DNA of 64,000 bases from Capnocytophaga granulosa ATCC 51502 (GCF_000411115.1 NZ_KE150257.1:1-64000), one strand, 5' to 3'. Counted from the first letter of the stretch, positions 18,152 through 26,765 are shown. Numbers and translations are program-made. The notes: generated by a model not told the origin, from the letters alone.

Positions 18152-19162
18152 CTATAGTAATTTCTTCAGTTCTTCTATATTAGGCAGTGCTTTACGTAGG
18201 GGTTCAGGCATCTCATCGGCTGTTCTAAAAGTAGCTACTCCCATAGGTTTGTCATATGTTCTCACCATATATTCGGCATAAGTCTTATCCACATCTTTAC
18301 AAAGAATAATCCCTATACTGGGGTTCTCATTGGGCTTACGGACAAAATCGTCCAATATATTCAGATAAGCATTCAACTGACCTAAGTAGGCATTCTTGAA
18401 ACTACCTGTCTTGAGTTCTATTGCTACCAAACAGGAGAGTTCTCTATGATAAAAAAGAAGGTCTATAAAATGGGTATGCCCTAAAGCCTCTACCTGATAC
18501 TGACTTCCTAAGAAAGCAAAATCCCGCCCAAAGGTCATAATAAAGCGCTTAATGTTCTGAACAATCTGTTGCTCTACCACTCGTTCATCTATATCCTCCA
18601 CATCACGTACCCCAAGCTCCTCTACATTGATAAAGTCAAGCAGATATTCGTCTTTGAACATACCTATAGCCTTAAGAGCTTGCTGAGAGGCAGGGAGTGT
18701 CTGAACAAAGTTATTAGGCATAGCACCCCTATGCTTATATTCGTCCAATTGAATAGCTTTCTGTAAAGCACGCACGGAAAGGGATTCCTTAGCAGCTAAT
18801 TCTATATAGAACAAACGCGCTTCTATATCCTTTACCATACTCATAACAAGTACATGATGGGTAAAGCTAATAGCCAAGAAATATTTTGTGAGTGCTTCCT
18901 CATAATTAGATAGCTGTGAAAACTTAACAATCGCATCCGTAGAATAAATGTGTTCTGTGCTTTCTCCCAATTCGTCACTCGTGAGTGACGAATTAGAATC
19001 GCCTGATTGTAATTCGACCGTCATGACGGTCGAATTATAATTATCTGATAACGAATTACTTGTCCATTCTTCATAGAAAACACGCATCCTCTTTAGGTTC
19101 GTTGCTGAGAACCCACGAAGTCCTGGTAGCTCGCGTTGTAGCTGCTCGCTAATGTACTCCAA
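18152..19162 (-). CDS. DUF1016 / YhcG-type PD-(D/E)XK nuclease-like protein, 5'-truncated
   Basis: 336 aa from a TTG start. The start of the DUF1016 N-terminal helical domain is cut. The frame continues upstream as LFCKGYWGTGA and closes at TAA (19202-19204), and normal homologues carry about 40-60 residues more before this motif. The N-terminal block EQLQRELPGLRGFSATNLKRMR is typical. The C-terminal nuclease fold keeps the DxnExK pattern (FIDLLFYHRELSCLVAIELK). Around residues 40-65 the reading frame runs through two perfect 26-bp palindromes (18969-18994, 19011-19036) without being broken. The family is linked to restriction-modification and defence loci, but no such partner is nearby. It may be a decaying gene; the catalytic half is intact. 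Confidence 0.75.
   Translation of the reverse strand: MEYISEQLQRELPGLRGFSATNLKRMRVFYEEWTSNSLSDNYNSTVMTVELQSGDSNSSLTSDELGESTEHIYSTDAIVKFSQLSNYEEALTKYFLAISFTHHVLVMSMVKDIEARLFYIELAAKESLSVRALQKAIQLDEYKHRGAMPNNFVQTLPASQQALKAIGMFKDEYLLDFINVEELGVRDVEDIDERVVEQQIVQNIKRFIMTFGRDFAFLGSQYQVEALGHTHFIDLLFYHRELSCLVAIELKTGSFKNAYLGQLNAYLNILDDFVRKPNENPSIGIILCKDVDKTYAEYMVRTYDKPMGVATFRTADEMPEPLRKALPNIEELKKLL
18969..18994. repeat. Perfect palindrome inside DUF1016 gene (a)
   Basis: Arms AATTCGTCACTC and GAGTGACGAATT around a 2-nt centre GT. It lies in frame in the variable linker of the DUF1016 gene. Confidence 0.95.
19011..19036. repeat. Perfect palindrome inside DUF1016 gene (b)
   Basis: 26-nt perfect palindrome, half-site AATTCGACCGTCA and its complement, 16 nt from palindrome (a). 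It shares the AATTCG...CGAATT ends but has a different core. The reading frame continues through it. Confidence 0.95.
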
Positions 19163-19206
19163 AGCTCCTGTGCCCCAATATCCCTTACAAAATAGACTTG
19201 CTTATC

Positions 19207-19276
19207 ACCATATTAATCTTTAGTTAGTGACAAGTGACAAGTGACTAACTACTGACCACTGACTACTGACCACTGA
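19207..19276. repeat. Word array between DUF1016 and DUF5103 genes
   Basis: TTAGTGACAAGTGACAAGTGACTAACTACTGACCACTGACTACTGACCACTG-type words fill this divergent gap and end before the DUF5103 promoter. Confidence 0.8.
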
Positions 19277-19335
19277 ATCTACCGCAAAGATAGTCTTTTT
19301 TATGCTCTTAGCAAATGTTTTTCGGCTTTTTTTCG

Positions 19336-19343
19336 TATTTTTG
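19336..19343 (+). promoter_or_regulatory. -7 element TATTTTTG of the DUF5103 gene
   Basis: TATTTTTG matches TAnnTTTG and lies 21 nt before the ATG at 19365. It overlaps the ATG-initiated frame starting at 19302, which argues against that longer start. Confidence 0.7.
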
Positions 19344-19364
19344 CCAACTCAAAATTCAAAACGC

Positions 19365-20594
19365 ATGAAGAAATTCCTATTATTCCTTCTCCCACTGCTT
19401 TCCTTAGCGCAGGAGAAGACCGCCCCCGACTATATCAAGACCATTATCTTTCGCGCTGGCGACGACCCTTATAGCCAATTGCCTATTGTTACGCTAGGAG
19501 GCAGCTTCTCTCTCTCCTTTGACGACTTACGCGGGGGAGAGACGGACTATTACTATACCTTAATGCACTGCAATTACGATTGGCAACCCTCAGGCCTGCT
19601 CAAGAGTGAATATCTCCGTGGCATGGACGATGTGCGCCTGACCCAGTACCGCTATTCCTATGGCACGCTACAGCCTTATACGCACTACAACCTAACCCTT
19701 CCCAACGACGATACTGACTTTTTGCTTACAGGCAACTATCTACTGACTATTACCGATAGCGAACAACGGCCTATCTTTACCCGTCGCTTTCTCCTCTATA
19801 GCCCTACAGCCACCGTACAGCTCTCTGTAAAGCAGTCCCGTGAGGTCAAGTATGCCGAGACGCGCCAAAGCGTCCAGATGAAAATATCCTCCAAGTCCCT
19901 ACAGTTTGTCTCTCCCAATACGGCTGTCAAGGTTACAATCCTACAAAACTACCGCTGGGACAACGCTATTATGAACGTACCTCCCCAATATATCTTGGGC
20001 AATGACTTGGTGTATAAGTACGACAGAGAAACCTCCTTCTGGGGGGGCAATGAGTATTTTTACTTTGAGAACCGCGACCTGCGCTCCCCTACCTCTGGAG
20101 TATATACCACCCGCCGCGAAGGGGACAAGTACTTCTGCCAGCTCTTTACTCAAAGCCCCCGCGCTCATCTGCCCTATACCTATAACCCTGATATAGACGG
20201 GAATTTCCGTATTGTCAGCGACCATGGGCGCGACAATAGCATAGAGGGCGAATATGCCTTAATACAGTTCTCCCTCTCGGCCAAGGACTTAGACCCCTCG
20301 GACGAGCTATATGTATATGGCGCTTTCTCCGATAATGCCCTAACGAAGGACTATCAGCTCCACTTTGATGAAGAACAAAAGGTGTATGTAGGAAATGTCT
20401 ATCTAAAGCAAGGTTTCTATAACTACAAGTTTGCCCTCAAGCACAACGGCCAAGCCGACTACAACGCCATAGGGGGCAACTTCTACCAAACAGAAAATAC
20501 CTATACCGTTTTGGTCTATTACCGCGACACCGCCGACCGCTACGACCGCGTCGTCGGTATGGGAAGCCTACAGAGCACCCAAGTTACAAGGTAG
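19365..20594 (+). CDS. DUF5103 type IX secretion system plug-family protein
   Basis: 409 aa with signal peptide MKKFLLFLLPLLSLAQ. The mature start DYIKTIIFRAGDDPYSQLP and later blocks (YYYTLMHCNYDW near 60, GNYLLTITD near 120, YVYGAFSDNALTKDYQLHFD near 320) are typical of the DUF5103 family. Members act as the Plug that closes the SprA/Sov translocon of the type IX secretion system; this assignment is family knowledge. ATG 19365 was chosen over an in-frame ATG at 19302 because the latter lies upstream of the promoter and adds no signal peptide. It fits with the giant type IX-like cargo gene at the left of the window. Confidence 0.88.
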   Translation: MKKFLLFLLPLLSLAQEKTAPDYIKTIIFRAGDDPYSQLPIVTLGGSFSLSFDDLRGGETDYYYTLMHCNYDWQPSGLLKSEYLRGMDDVRLTQYRYSYGTLQPYTHYNLTLPNDDTDFLLTGNYLLTITDSEQRPIFTRRFLLYSPTATVQLSVKQSREVKYAETRQSVQMKISSKSLQFVSPNTAVKVTILQNYRWDNAIMNVPPQYILGNDLVYKYDRETSFWGGNEYFYFENRDLRSPTSGVYTTRREGDKYFCQLFTQSPRAHLPYTYNPDIDGNFRIVSDHGRDNSIEGEYALIQFSLSAKDLDPSDELYVYGAFSDNALTKDYQLHFDEEQKVYVGNVYLKQGFYNYKFALKHNGQADYNAIGGNFYQTENTYTVLVYYRDTADRYDRVVGMGSLQSTQVTR

Positions 20595-20617
20595 TGAAAA
20601 ACGATGACAAAGGTAAA

Positions 20618-20737
20618 ATGAACAACAAAAGCACCGATGAAACTTATAACAGCCTCATCGGTGCCCTGCGACAAGCCCTCTCTCGCCTTGGGCAAGAGAT
20701 TGAGCCTAAAGTATATGAGTATCAATTCCTTTTATAA
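20618..20737 (+). CDS. Possible 39-aa small protein
   Basis: ATG at 20618, 23 nt after the DUF5103 stop, encodes 39 aa (starts MNNKSTDETYNSLIGALRQA, ends EYQFLL) and stops at TAA 20735-20737. The predicted single amphipathic helix LIGALRQALSRLGQEI looks protein-like and codon use matches its neighbours. Its last codons overlap the convergent Uma2 gene end by 6 nt. It is unrecognised; chance ORF is possible. Confidence 0.35.
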   Translation: MNNKSTDETYNSLIGALRQALSRLGQEIEPKVYEYQFLL

Positions 20738-21322
20738 CCTAAAAATATCCTCTGTAGCAACTCCCAACTCTGGGAATATTACCGAATGGATCACATCTCC
20801 CTCTACAATAGGGGGAAGCGCACGGTATTGACCATTCTCCAATACAAATTGGGTGATCTCCTTATCAGTAGGGCGTACCACCCAATACTCACAAACTCCT
20901 GATTCCTGATAGAGTTCGTACTTATAACGCAGCTCTTTCTTGGAATTACCTGGAGATAGGATCTCTATGATAAGATCAGGCGCCCCTAAGCAGCGCTTGT
21001 CATTCTCTAACTTCTTGGGGTCACATACCACACAGAGGTCGGGCTGTACAACACTATCTTCCAAACCTTCTTTATTTCCTAATACTACATCAAAAGGTGC
21101 CGAGAAGAGCTGACAAGTTTTCCCTTTAAAATAGTTATAAAGTTCCCCCGTAAGATTTCTAGCTATTTTCTGGTGAGAGACAGCAGGTGCTGGACTCTTT
21201 TTAAAAATCTTCCCTTTGAGGATCTCCAATCGCTCCTTGAGCTGCCAATGTATATAATCAGCATAGGTATAAAGCCCATGGGTAAGGTCTAACTGGTCTA
21301 TATTTGTGATTACACCACTCAT
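20732..21322 (-). CDS. Uma2-family (DUF820) putative PD-(D/E)XK endonuclease
   Basis: 196 aa. The core motifs of the family are present: VVQPDLCVVCD near 100, then GAPDLIIEILSPGNSKKE near 117-134 and YELYQESGVCEYWVV near 140-154, giving the conserved D...E-I and K/Y positions of the Uma2 nuclease fold. Biological role is unknown; Uma2 genes occur in many scattered copies in cyanobacteria and Bacteroidota. A promoter TATCTTTG lies at 21351-21358 and the gene appears to be transcribed alone. No toxin-antitoxin partner is visible. Confidence 0.88.
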   Translation of the reverse strand: MSGVITNIDQLDLTHGLYTYADYIHWQLKERLEILKGKIFKKSPAPAVSHQKIARNLTGELYNYFKGKTCQLFSAPFDVVLGNKEGLEDSVVQPDLCVVCDPKKLENDKRCLGAPDLIIEILSPGNSKKELRYKYELYQESGVCEYWVVRPTDKEITQFVLENGQYRALPPIVEGDVIHSVIFPELGVATEDIFRL

Positions 21323-21350
21323 GATACATTGTTTTATGGATTACCAAGGG

Positions 21351-21358
21351 CAAAGATA
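21351..21358 (-). promoter_or_regulatory. -7 element TATCTTTG of the Uma2 gene
   Basis: The minus strand reads TATCTTTG, 29 nt before the ATG at 21322. It lies between that start and the ccoG terminator hairpin. Confidence 0.65.
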
Positions 21359-21366
21359 AGAAAATT

Positions 21367-21426
21367 AGTGAAAAACGAAAAGTGAAAAGTTCTTCACTTT
21401 TCACTCTTCACTTTTCGTTTTTCACT
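21367..21426 (-). terminator. Perfect 20-bp hairpin at the ccoG stop codon
   Basis: AGTGAAAAACGAAAAGTGAA (21367-21386) is perfectly complementary to 21407-21426 across a 20-nt loop. The proximal arm starts at the last base of the ccoG TAA. It is built from the AGTGAAAAGTGAA word family. A terminator or 3'-end stabiliser is likely by position. Confidence 0.7.
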
Positions 21427-22835
21427 TAAAATGTGATCGGCCCTGAGAAGGTCGTCGTGGTGCTCTCTATACGATTTTTACCACTATAAACCTCTATTTT
21501 GAGCTTGAGTTTGCGTTCGGTAACAAAGGCCTGATGCATCTTGATAAAGAGGGTACCACTCACAAGCCCTTGCTTGCCCAAGTGGATATCTGGATTCCCT
21601 ACAACCTCTATCTGTGCTTGCTTAGGCTCTACAATCTTGAAGGTAAGGTGATCGAAGTCCTGGGTAGTCTTATTGATAATCTTGTAGGTATAGACATTGG
21701 AAATCATATCCCCCTGCTTCTGGTAGAGCTGACCTGGCAGACGTAGAATATTGGCCTGTACATCACTACGCAAGAAGAGCAGCCCTATGAGAATACCTAT
21801 GAGTATAGTAAGTACCGAAGCATAGCCTTTCATACGTGCGGTAAAGCGGAACGGCTCCTTCTTGGCGATTTCCTCTTCGCTGGCAAAGCGTATCAGCCCC
21901 TTTGGCATACCCGACTTTACCATTACCTCATCACAGGCATCTATACAAGCGGTACAGTTCACACACTCTAGCTGCGTTCCGTTGCGAATGTCTATATTGG
22001 TCGGACACACATGTACACACTGGAAACAGTCTATACAGTCGCCATGCCCCATGGCCTGTCTGTCCTCATTTTTGCGGAATTTCTTACGTCCCTTTTCGCC
22101 CTCGCCTCGCTTGTAGTCATAAGCCACTACGATGGATTTGTTGTCCAGAAGTACCCCCTGCAAGCGCCCATAAGGACAGGCAATGATACATACCTGTTCG
22201 CGGAACCATGTAAAAACGAAGTAGAATACTCCGGTGAAGATAAGCAGCGCAATAAAGGTATTAAGGTGTTTCAGTGGCCCCTCCTCGATCTCTACCAGTA
22301 GCTGATCACTACCGATGAGGTAGGCCAAAAAGACATTGGACACCACAAAAGAAATCATAAAGAAGATGAGCCATTTCAGCCCTTTCTTGCGGATTTTTTC
22401 CCAGTCCCAAGCCTGTTTGTCCAGTTTCATCTGCGCATTGCGGTCACCCTCTATGGCATACTCCACGCGACGGAAAACCATCTCAAGGAAAATCGTCTGC
22501 GGACAGATCCACCCACAAAAGATACGCCCAAAGGCCACCGTAAAGAGCAGAATAAAGACCACTCCTATAATCATAGAAAGCACAAAAAGGTAAAAGTCCT
22601 GTGGCCAAAAAGGAAAACCAAAGATATTAAACCTTCGCTCTAAGATATTGAAGAGTAAAAACTGATTTCCATCAATCTTCAGAAAAGGAGAGATGAAGAA
22701 TATAGCCAATAGCAGATAGCTCACATACTTGCGATAGCGGTAATAACGCCCCTTGGGTTTCTTAGGAAATACCCATACACGCTTGCCTGAAGTATCTACC
22801 GTACCTATAGAATTGCGAAAGGATTCTTGTTCCAT
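21426..22835 (-). CDS. ccoG: Cytochrome c oxidase accessory protein CcoG
   Basis: 469 aa inner-membrane ferredoxin-like protein of the RdxA/FixG family, needed for copper delivery to cbb3 oxidase in known cases. Membrane helices lie near 36-55, 80-105, 155-175 and 190-210, with another near 335-355. The motif FCGWICPQTIFLEMVFRRVE near 105-125 is typical. Two 4Fe-4S clusters are marked by CIDCFQCVHVCP and CVNCTACIDAC (about 267-305). A C-terminal Ig-like periplasmic domain (about 370-469) completes the family layout. The other cco genes are not in this window. The promoter TAAATTTG is at 22862-22869. Confidence 0.95.
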   Translation of the reverse strand: MEQESFRNSIGTVDTSGKRVWVFPKKPKGRYYRYRKYVSYLLLAIFFISPFLKIDGNQFLLFNILERRFNIFGFPFWPQDFYLFVLSMIIGVVFILLFTVAFGRIFCGWICPQTIFLEMVFRRVEYAIEGDRNAQMKLDKQAWDWEKIRKKGLKWLIFFMISFVVSNVFLAYLIGSDQLLVEIEEGPLKHLNTFIALLIFTGVFYFVFTWFREQVCIIACPYGRLQGVLLDNKSIVVAYDYKRGEGEKGRKKFRKNEDRQAMGHGDCIDCFQCVHVCPTNIDIRNGTQLECVNCTACIDACDEVMVKSGMPKGLIRFASEEEIAKKEPFRFTARMKGYASVLTILIGILIGLLFLRSDVQANILRLPGQLYQKQGDMISNVYTYKIINKTTQDFDHLTFKIVEPKQAQIEVVGNPDIHLGKQGLVSGTLFIKMHQAFVTERKLKLKIEVYSGKNRIESTTTTFSGPITF

Positions 22836-22861
22836 AAGGATAATATGTTAAAAAACTACCG

Positions 22862-22869
22862 CAAATTTA
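22862..22869 (-). promoter_or_regulatory. -7 element TAAATTTG of ccoG
   Basis: TAAATTTG on the minus strand, 27 nt before the ccoG ATG, fits TAnnTTTG. The neighbouring stretch 22870-22995 is AT-rich and otherwise featureless. Confidence 0.6.
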
Positions 22870-23025
22870 CGTATTCTTTTTATCTCTTTTAGCTTTTCTC
22901 CCTTCTTTTTTACGCCTTAAACGAAATTTATAATCATTCTACTTTTAAGAAAAAATCTATTGAAGTATAGGGATTTCCTATAATTGTTAGAGAACAGAGG
23001 TTAAGGACTAGTCACTGGTCACTAA

Positions 23026-24744
23026 TCACTGGTCACTCGTCATTATCTTCACTGCTTTTACAATCAGCTCCAAGCTTGTCCTCCCCTGCCAAGAGTTTTC
23101 GGTCAGTTGGTAGGCGACAGTTAGGGGTTCACCGCTTTCTACAAGCGATTCTTGGTAGCCCAAGCCAAAACCTACAGCTACAAAATCATGATTACTCTTA
23201 GGGTCATTGAGGATCATACGCAAGTGAGAAAAGTCCTTACCCACCCTACGTACTTCTTTGGCCAATACATTATGCGCATAGAAGATGGGCGTCATATTCT
23301 TAGGCCCAAAGGGGGCAAAACGTTGCAGACAACGGTAGAAAGTATAGGTAATGTCGGATAGGGGTAACTCTCCACTGAGTAGCAGCTTAGGGGCGCGAAG
23401 CGCTGGCGGAAGCGTGCGCTCCACCACCTCTTGGAATTTCTGCTTGAAACGCTCGTAGTTATCTGGGTGCAGCGTCATACCTGCCGCCGCCGTGTGTCCG
23501 CCAAACTGTATCAGTTCGTCCTGACACTCACAAAGCGCCTCGTACAGATTAAAGCCCTTAACCGAACGCGCAGAAGCGGCCAAGACCTCTCCGCTTTGGG
23601 TAAAGACAATGGTAGGGCGGTAATAGGTCTCTATCAGTCGTGAGGCGACAATCCCGATAACCCCTTTGTGCCAATGGGGCGAAAAGACTACTGTCGCTGG
23701 TGCGGTTTCCTCTCTGTCAAGAACAATCATACGCAAGGCTTCATCGGTAATCTGCTCATCGGTAGTCTTGCGCTGGGTGTTGAGATATTCTAGGGTGTCG
23801 GCCTCATCCAAGTCTTGACCTGTGAGCAAGCGTACCGCCTTTTCGGCATGTTGCATACGCCCTGCGGCATTGACTCGTGGCGCTGCTACAAAAACCAAGT
23901 CTCTCACCTCCACCGGATGCTTGGCCGAGGCCAGCAGCAGCTGCATGACCTCTGAGGGTTGCTGGTTGATTAGCTGCAAACCTGCATGTACCAGTATGCG
24001 GTTCTCTCCCGTAAGGGGAACTATATCGGCACAGGTAGCCAAGGCCACCAAGTCCAAATACCTATAGGCAGTTTCCGAAGGAAGGTTTAAAGCAGTACAG
24101 AGGGCTTGGACGAGCTTAAAGCCTATACCACAACCGCAGAGTTCCTTGTAGGGATACGGGCAGTCGGCTCGCTTGGGGTTGAGTACTGCCACCGCCTCAG
24201 GAAGTGTGTCCGATGGGGTATGATGGTCGGTGATGATCATATCTATCCCACGCTCACGGGCATAGACAACCCGCTCATGAGACTTGATCCCACAATCCAA
24301 GGTGATGATAAGGGGTATTTCGTTGTCATCGGCAAAGTCTATCCCTTGAGTAGAAACCCCATAACCTTCCCTATACCTATCTGGTACATAGGTAAATACA
24401 TGGGGGTAGATAGCCGAGAGAAACAGATACAGCACGGCCACCGAGCAGGTACCATCTACATCGTAATCTCCGTAGATAAGTATCGGCTGCTCTTGGTCTA
24501 TGGCTGAAAGGATACGCTCCACGGCCAGATCCATGTCCTTCATTTGGTAAGGATTATGTAGGTCGGCCAAGGAGGGATTGAAGAAAGCCTTCGCCTGGTC
24601 AAAGGAGCTAATCCCCCTTTGCAAAAGCAGGCGTGCTATGGTGTCATGCCATGGGAGTTCTTCCTTAAAAAGCGTGTGGGCAAGTCCCTTCACCGCTTCC
24701 TTTGGGGGTTCGGGTCGGTACTCCCATACTAGCTTATTCGCCAT
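23026..24744 (-). CDS. recJ: Single-stranded-DNA-specific exonuclease RecJ
   Basis: 572 aa from ATG 24744. It degrades single-stranded DNA 5' to 3' in recombination and mismatch repair. DHH motifs are GDYDVDG (92-98), LDCGI (149-153) and DHH (173-175). The DHHA1 part shows GVIGIVASRL, SARSVKGFNLYEAL and FGGHTAAAGMTL. A longer frame reaches 24813 but its extra 23 residues do not resemble the family and would lie deep inside the OsmC gene. With ATG 24744 it overlaps the OsmC 3' end by 11 nt, a sign of translational coupling. The last residues MTSDQ are written by the AGTGACCAGTGA repeat word. Confidence 0.95.
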   Translation of the reverse strand: MANKLVWEYRPEPPKEAVKGLAHTLFKEELPWHDTIARLLLQRGISSFDQAKAFFNPSLADLHNPYQMKDMDLAVERILSAIDQEQPILIYGDYDVDGTCSVAVLYLFLSAIYPHVFTYVPDRYREGYGVSTQGIDFADDNEIPLIITLDCGIKSHERVVYARERGIDMIITDHHTPSDTLPEAVAVLNPKRADCPYPYKELCGCGIGFKLVQALCTALNLPSETAYRYLDLVALATCADIVPLTGENRILVHAGLQLINQQPSEVMQLLLASAKHPVEVRDLVFVAAPRVNAAGRMQHAEKAVRLLTGQDLDEADTLEYLNTQRKTTDEQITDEALRMIVLDREETAPATVVFSPHWHKGVIGIVASRLIETYYRPTIVFTQSGEVLAASARSVKGFNLYEALCECQDELIQFGGHTAAAGMTLHPDNYERFKQKFQEVVERTLPPALRAPKLLLSGELPLSDITYTFYRCLQRFAPFGPKNMTPIFYAHNVLAKEVRRVGKDFSHLRMILNDPKSNHDFVAVGFGLGYQESLVESGEPLTVAYQLTENSWQGRTSLELIVKAVKIMTSDQ

Positions 24745-25174
24745 GATAAGGGTGCTCCTCGGAATTAAAGAACAACTTGATATGTACAGTGGCAAATTGA
24801 CGGAACATGGCAATCACCCCGCAGTACTTCTCTACCGAAAGGCTCACTACCTGAGTGATTTGTTCTACATCCAAGTCTTCTCCCTCAAAGTAGTAGTTTA
24901 CTGTTACTTCTTCATAGATGCGAGGGTGATTCTTGGCCAATTTCCCTTGTACATCAAGGGTAAAGTTGTCCAATACGATTTGCTTTTTCTTAAGCAAGGC
25001 CAGCACATCCAGACCTGTACAACCTGCCAAGGCAGAAAGCATCAAGGCTTTGGGGTGCATACCATTGTTTTCTCCTCCGTTCTCAGGAGTGGTGTCAATA
25101 AAGAATGAATTGCCACTGGGGTTAGTGGAGGTGAACTGCATGTCTCCTTCCCAATAGACGGTTACTTCGTGCAT
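24734..25174 (-). CDS. OsmC-family peroxiredoxin-like protein
   Basis: 146 aa. The two family cysteines are Cys52 (LSALAGCTGLDVL) and Cys118 (SVEKYCGVIAMF), used for thiol-dependent reduction of organic hydroperoxides in characterised OsmC/Ohr proteins. Closest in style to the YhfA-like subgroup (EVTVYWEGDMQF start), whose substrate is not firmly known. The gene lies 23 nt downstream of mrp and overlaps recJ, so mrp-osmC-recJ is likely one operon. Confidence 0.9.
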   Translation of the reverse strand: MHEVTVYWEGDMQFTSTNPSGNSFFIDTTPENGGENNGMHPKALMLSALAGCTGLDVLALLKKKQIVLDNFTLDVQGKLAKNHPRIYEEVTVNYYFEGEDLDVEQITQVVSLSVEKYCGVIAMFRQFATVHIKLFFNSEEHPYHGE

Positions 25175-25197
25175 GTATGTTTGATAATTTTAGTACA

Positions 25198-26334
25198 TTA
25201 CTTTTTCTTAGGACTACAACCTGCCATGGTAGTAATCTGGATAGCCTCGGTAGGGGCTAGGTATTGGTTACGGGTTACCACCTCTGCTACGGTGTTGCGG
25301 GCAAAGTCTTCAAAGGCCTTGGCCAGTGGCGTTCCTTCTTGCAGCGCGGCAGGGCGTCCTACATCACCTGATTCGCGTAGGCTCTGCACCAAGGGGATTT
25401 CTCCCAGCAGTGGTGTATCGGTACGTTCGGCTAAGGACTTCACGCCTTCCTTGCCAAAGATATAATACTTGTTCTCTGGCAGCTCCGCAGGGGTGAAATA
25501 GGCCATGTTCTCCACCAGTCCCAATACGGGTACATTGATGGTTTCTTGGCGGAACATCGCGATTCCCTTGCGGGCATCGGCCAAGGCTACATTCTGCGGG
25601 GTACTTACCACCACCGCACCGGTAATAGGCAAAGCCTGCATGATGCTCAAGTGGATATCGCCTGTGCCTGGGGGTAGGTCTATGAGCAAGAAATCCAGTT
25701 CGCCCCAGTCAGCATCAAAAATCATTTGGTTCAGTGCCTTGCTAGCCATAGGGCCACGCCAGATAACCGCTTGGTCAGGGTGAGTAAAAAAGCCAATAGA
25801 AAGGATCTTCACCCCATAGTTCTCTACAGGCTTCATCTTAGAGCGACCACCCACCTCTACCGAGGCAGGACGCTCCTCTTGTACGTCAAACATCATCGGG
25901 ATAGACGGTCCATAGATGTCCGCATCCAAAAGGCCTACCCGAAAGCCCATCTTACGCAAGGCAATGGCTAGGTTGGCCGTAATGGTAGATTTGCCGACGC
26001 CTCCTTTACCAGAGGCCACAGCAATGATATTCTTGATTCCCTCTATAGGCTTGCCTTTGATCTCATTCTTATCCGATGTAGGTGCTGCCTCTACGGTGAT
26101 ATTGACTTTCACCTTCGCCTTTTCATATACCTCGGCATGGATCGCCTTCATGATCTCTACCTCTACTTTCTTTTTCGCCTGTAGGGAAGGGTTGGAGATC
26201 GTAGCATCTACCACCACCTCGTCGCCAAAAATCACGATATTCTTCACCACCCCCGCATCTATCAGGTTGCCCCCCTCTCCAGGAGAGGTAATCTTGCGAA
26301 GGGCTTCTATTACTTGAGATTTTAATAAAGTCAT
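25198..26334 (-). CDS. mrp: Mrp/NBP35-family P-loop ATPase (Fe-S carrier)
   Basis: 378 aa from ATG 26334. An N-terminal MIP18/DUF59 domain (about 1-85) is followed by a MinD-like ATPase with the deviant Walker A ASGKGGVGKSTITANLA near 105-121, GLLDADIYGPSIP and LLIDLPPGTGD. Members bind and transfer Fe-S clusters or act as ApbC. The C-terminus CSPKKK carries one Cys; the usual central CxxC is replaced by a region around VENMAYFTPAELPENKYYIF, so no CxxC is visible. That could affect cluster binding. The in-frame ATG at 26370 is rejected because its extra residues are written by intergenic GTTTTGAATTTTGAG words. Confidence 0.92.
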   Translation of the reverse strand: MTLLKSQVIEALRKITSPGEGGNLIDAGVVKNIVIFGDEVVVDATISNPSLQAKKKVEVEIMKAIHAEVYEKAKVKVNITVEAAPTSDKNEIKGKPIEGIKNIIAVASGKGGVGKSTITANLAIALRKMGFRVGLLDADIYGPSIPMMFDVQEERPASVEVGGRSKMKPVENYGVKILSIGFFTHPDQAVIWRGPMASKALNQMIFDADWGELDFLLIDLPPGTGDIHLSIMQALPITGAVVVSTPQNVALADARKGIAMFRQETINVPVLGLVENMAYFTPAELPENKYYIFGKEGVKSLAERTDTPLLGEIPLVQSLRESGDVGRPAALQEGTPLAKAFEDFARNTVAEVVTRNQYLAPTEAIQITTMAGCSPKKK

Positions 26335-26466
26335 AATAGTTTTGAATTTTGAGTTTTGAGTTGCTAACAACTAACCAGTAATCACTAACCACAAAAACTT
26401 CCCTCCGATCTTGTTATAAGACCGAATGAAAGTTCTCTCCGCTAGTGTGTAAGTTCCAAAAGTTTA

Positions 26467-26709
26467 CTAATTTTTTTCTTCTAACTTTTTAAGCTGCTCG
26501 CTTCTGTCAAGGATTTCTCTTTTGTCAAGTTCTTCCTTTTTCTCTGCTTCACCATCCTTCATGGCATCCTTGAACTCACGGATACCACCGCCCAGTCCTC
26601 GCATCAGCTCAGGAATCTTCTTACCCCCGAAAAATAACAAGGCTACGGCTATAATAATGATCACTTGTGGTGCTCCTATCACCCCCAAGAAAATATGATT
26701 TGCTAACAT
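26467..26709 (-). CDS. tatA: Sec-independent translocase subunit TatA/TatE
   Basis: 80 aa from ATG 26709. It has a single membrane helix (GAPQVIIIIAVALLFFGG), the FGGKKIPELMRGLGGGIREFK hinge and amphipathic helix, and a charged coiled tail. It forms the pore of the twin-arginine pathway for folded proteins. The start at 26727 is rejected because it precedes the transcription start expected from TATCTTTG at 26725-26732. No tatC is adjacent. It lies 132 nt upstream of mrp in the same direction. Confidence 0.93.
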   Translation of the reverse strand: MLANHIFLGVIGAPQVIIIIAVALLFFGGKKIPELMRGLGGGIREFKDAMKDGEAEKKEELDKREILDRSEQLKKLEEKN

Positions 26710-26724
26710 AACTTTTTTTGAGCG

Positions 26725-26732
26725 CAAAGATA
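26725..26732 (-). promoter_or_regulatory. -7 element TATCTTTG of tatA
   Basis: TATCTTTG on the minus strand, 15 nt before the tatA ATG, giving a very short leader. It forms a back-to-back pair with 26766-26773. Confidence 0.7.
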
Positions 26733-26765
26733 CGAGATTTTTTTTATATCTGTACTAAAAACTCG

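Noticed and set aside
24745..24813. Longer recJ start at 24813
   Set aside because: The extra residues lie in the OsmC gene and do not resemble RecJ; ATG 24744 begins at the family start.
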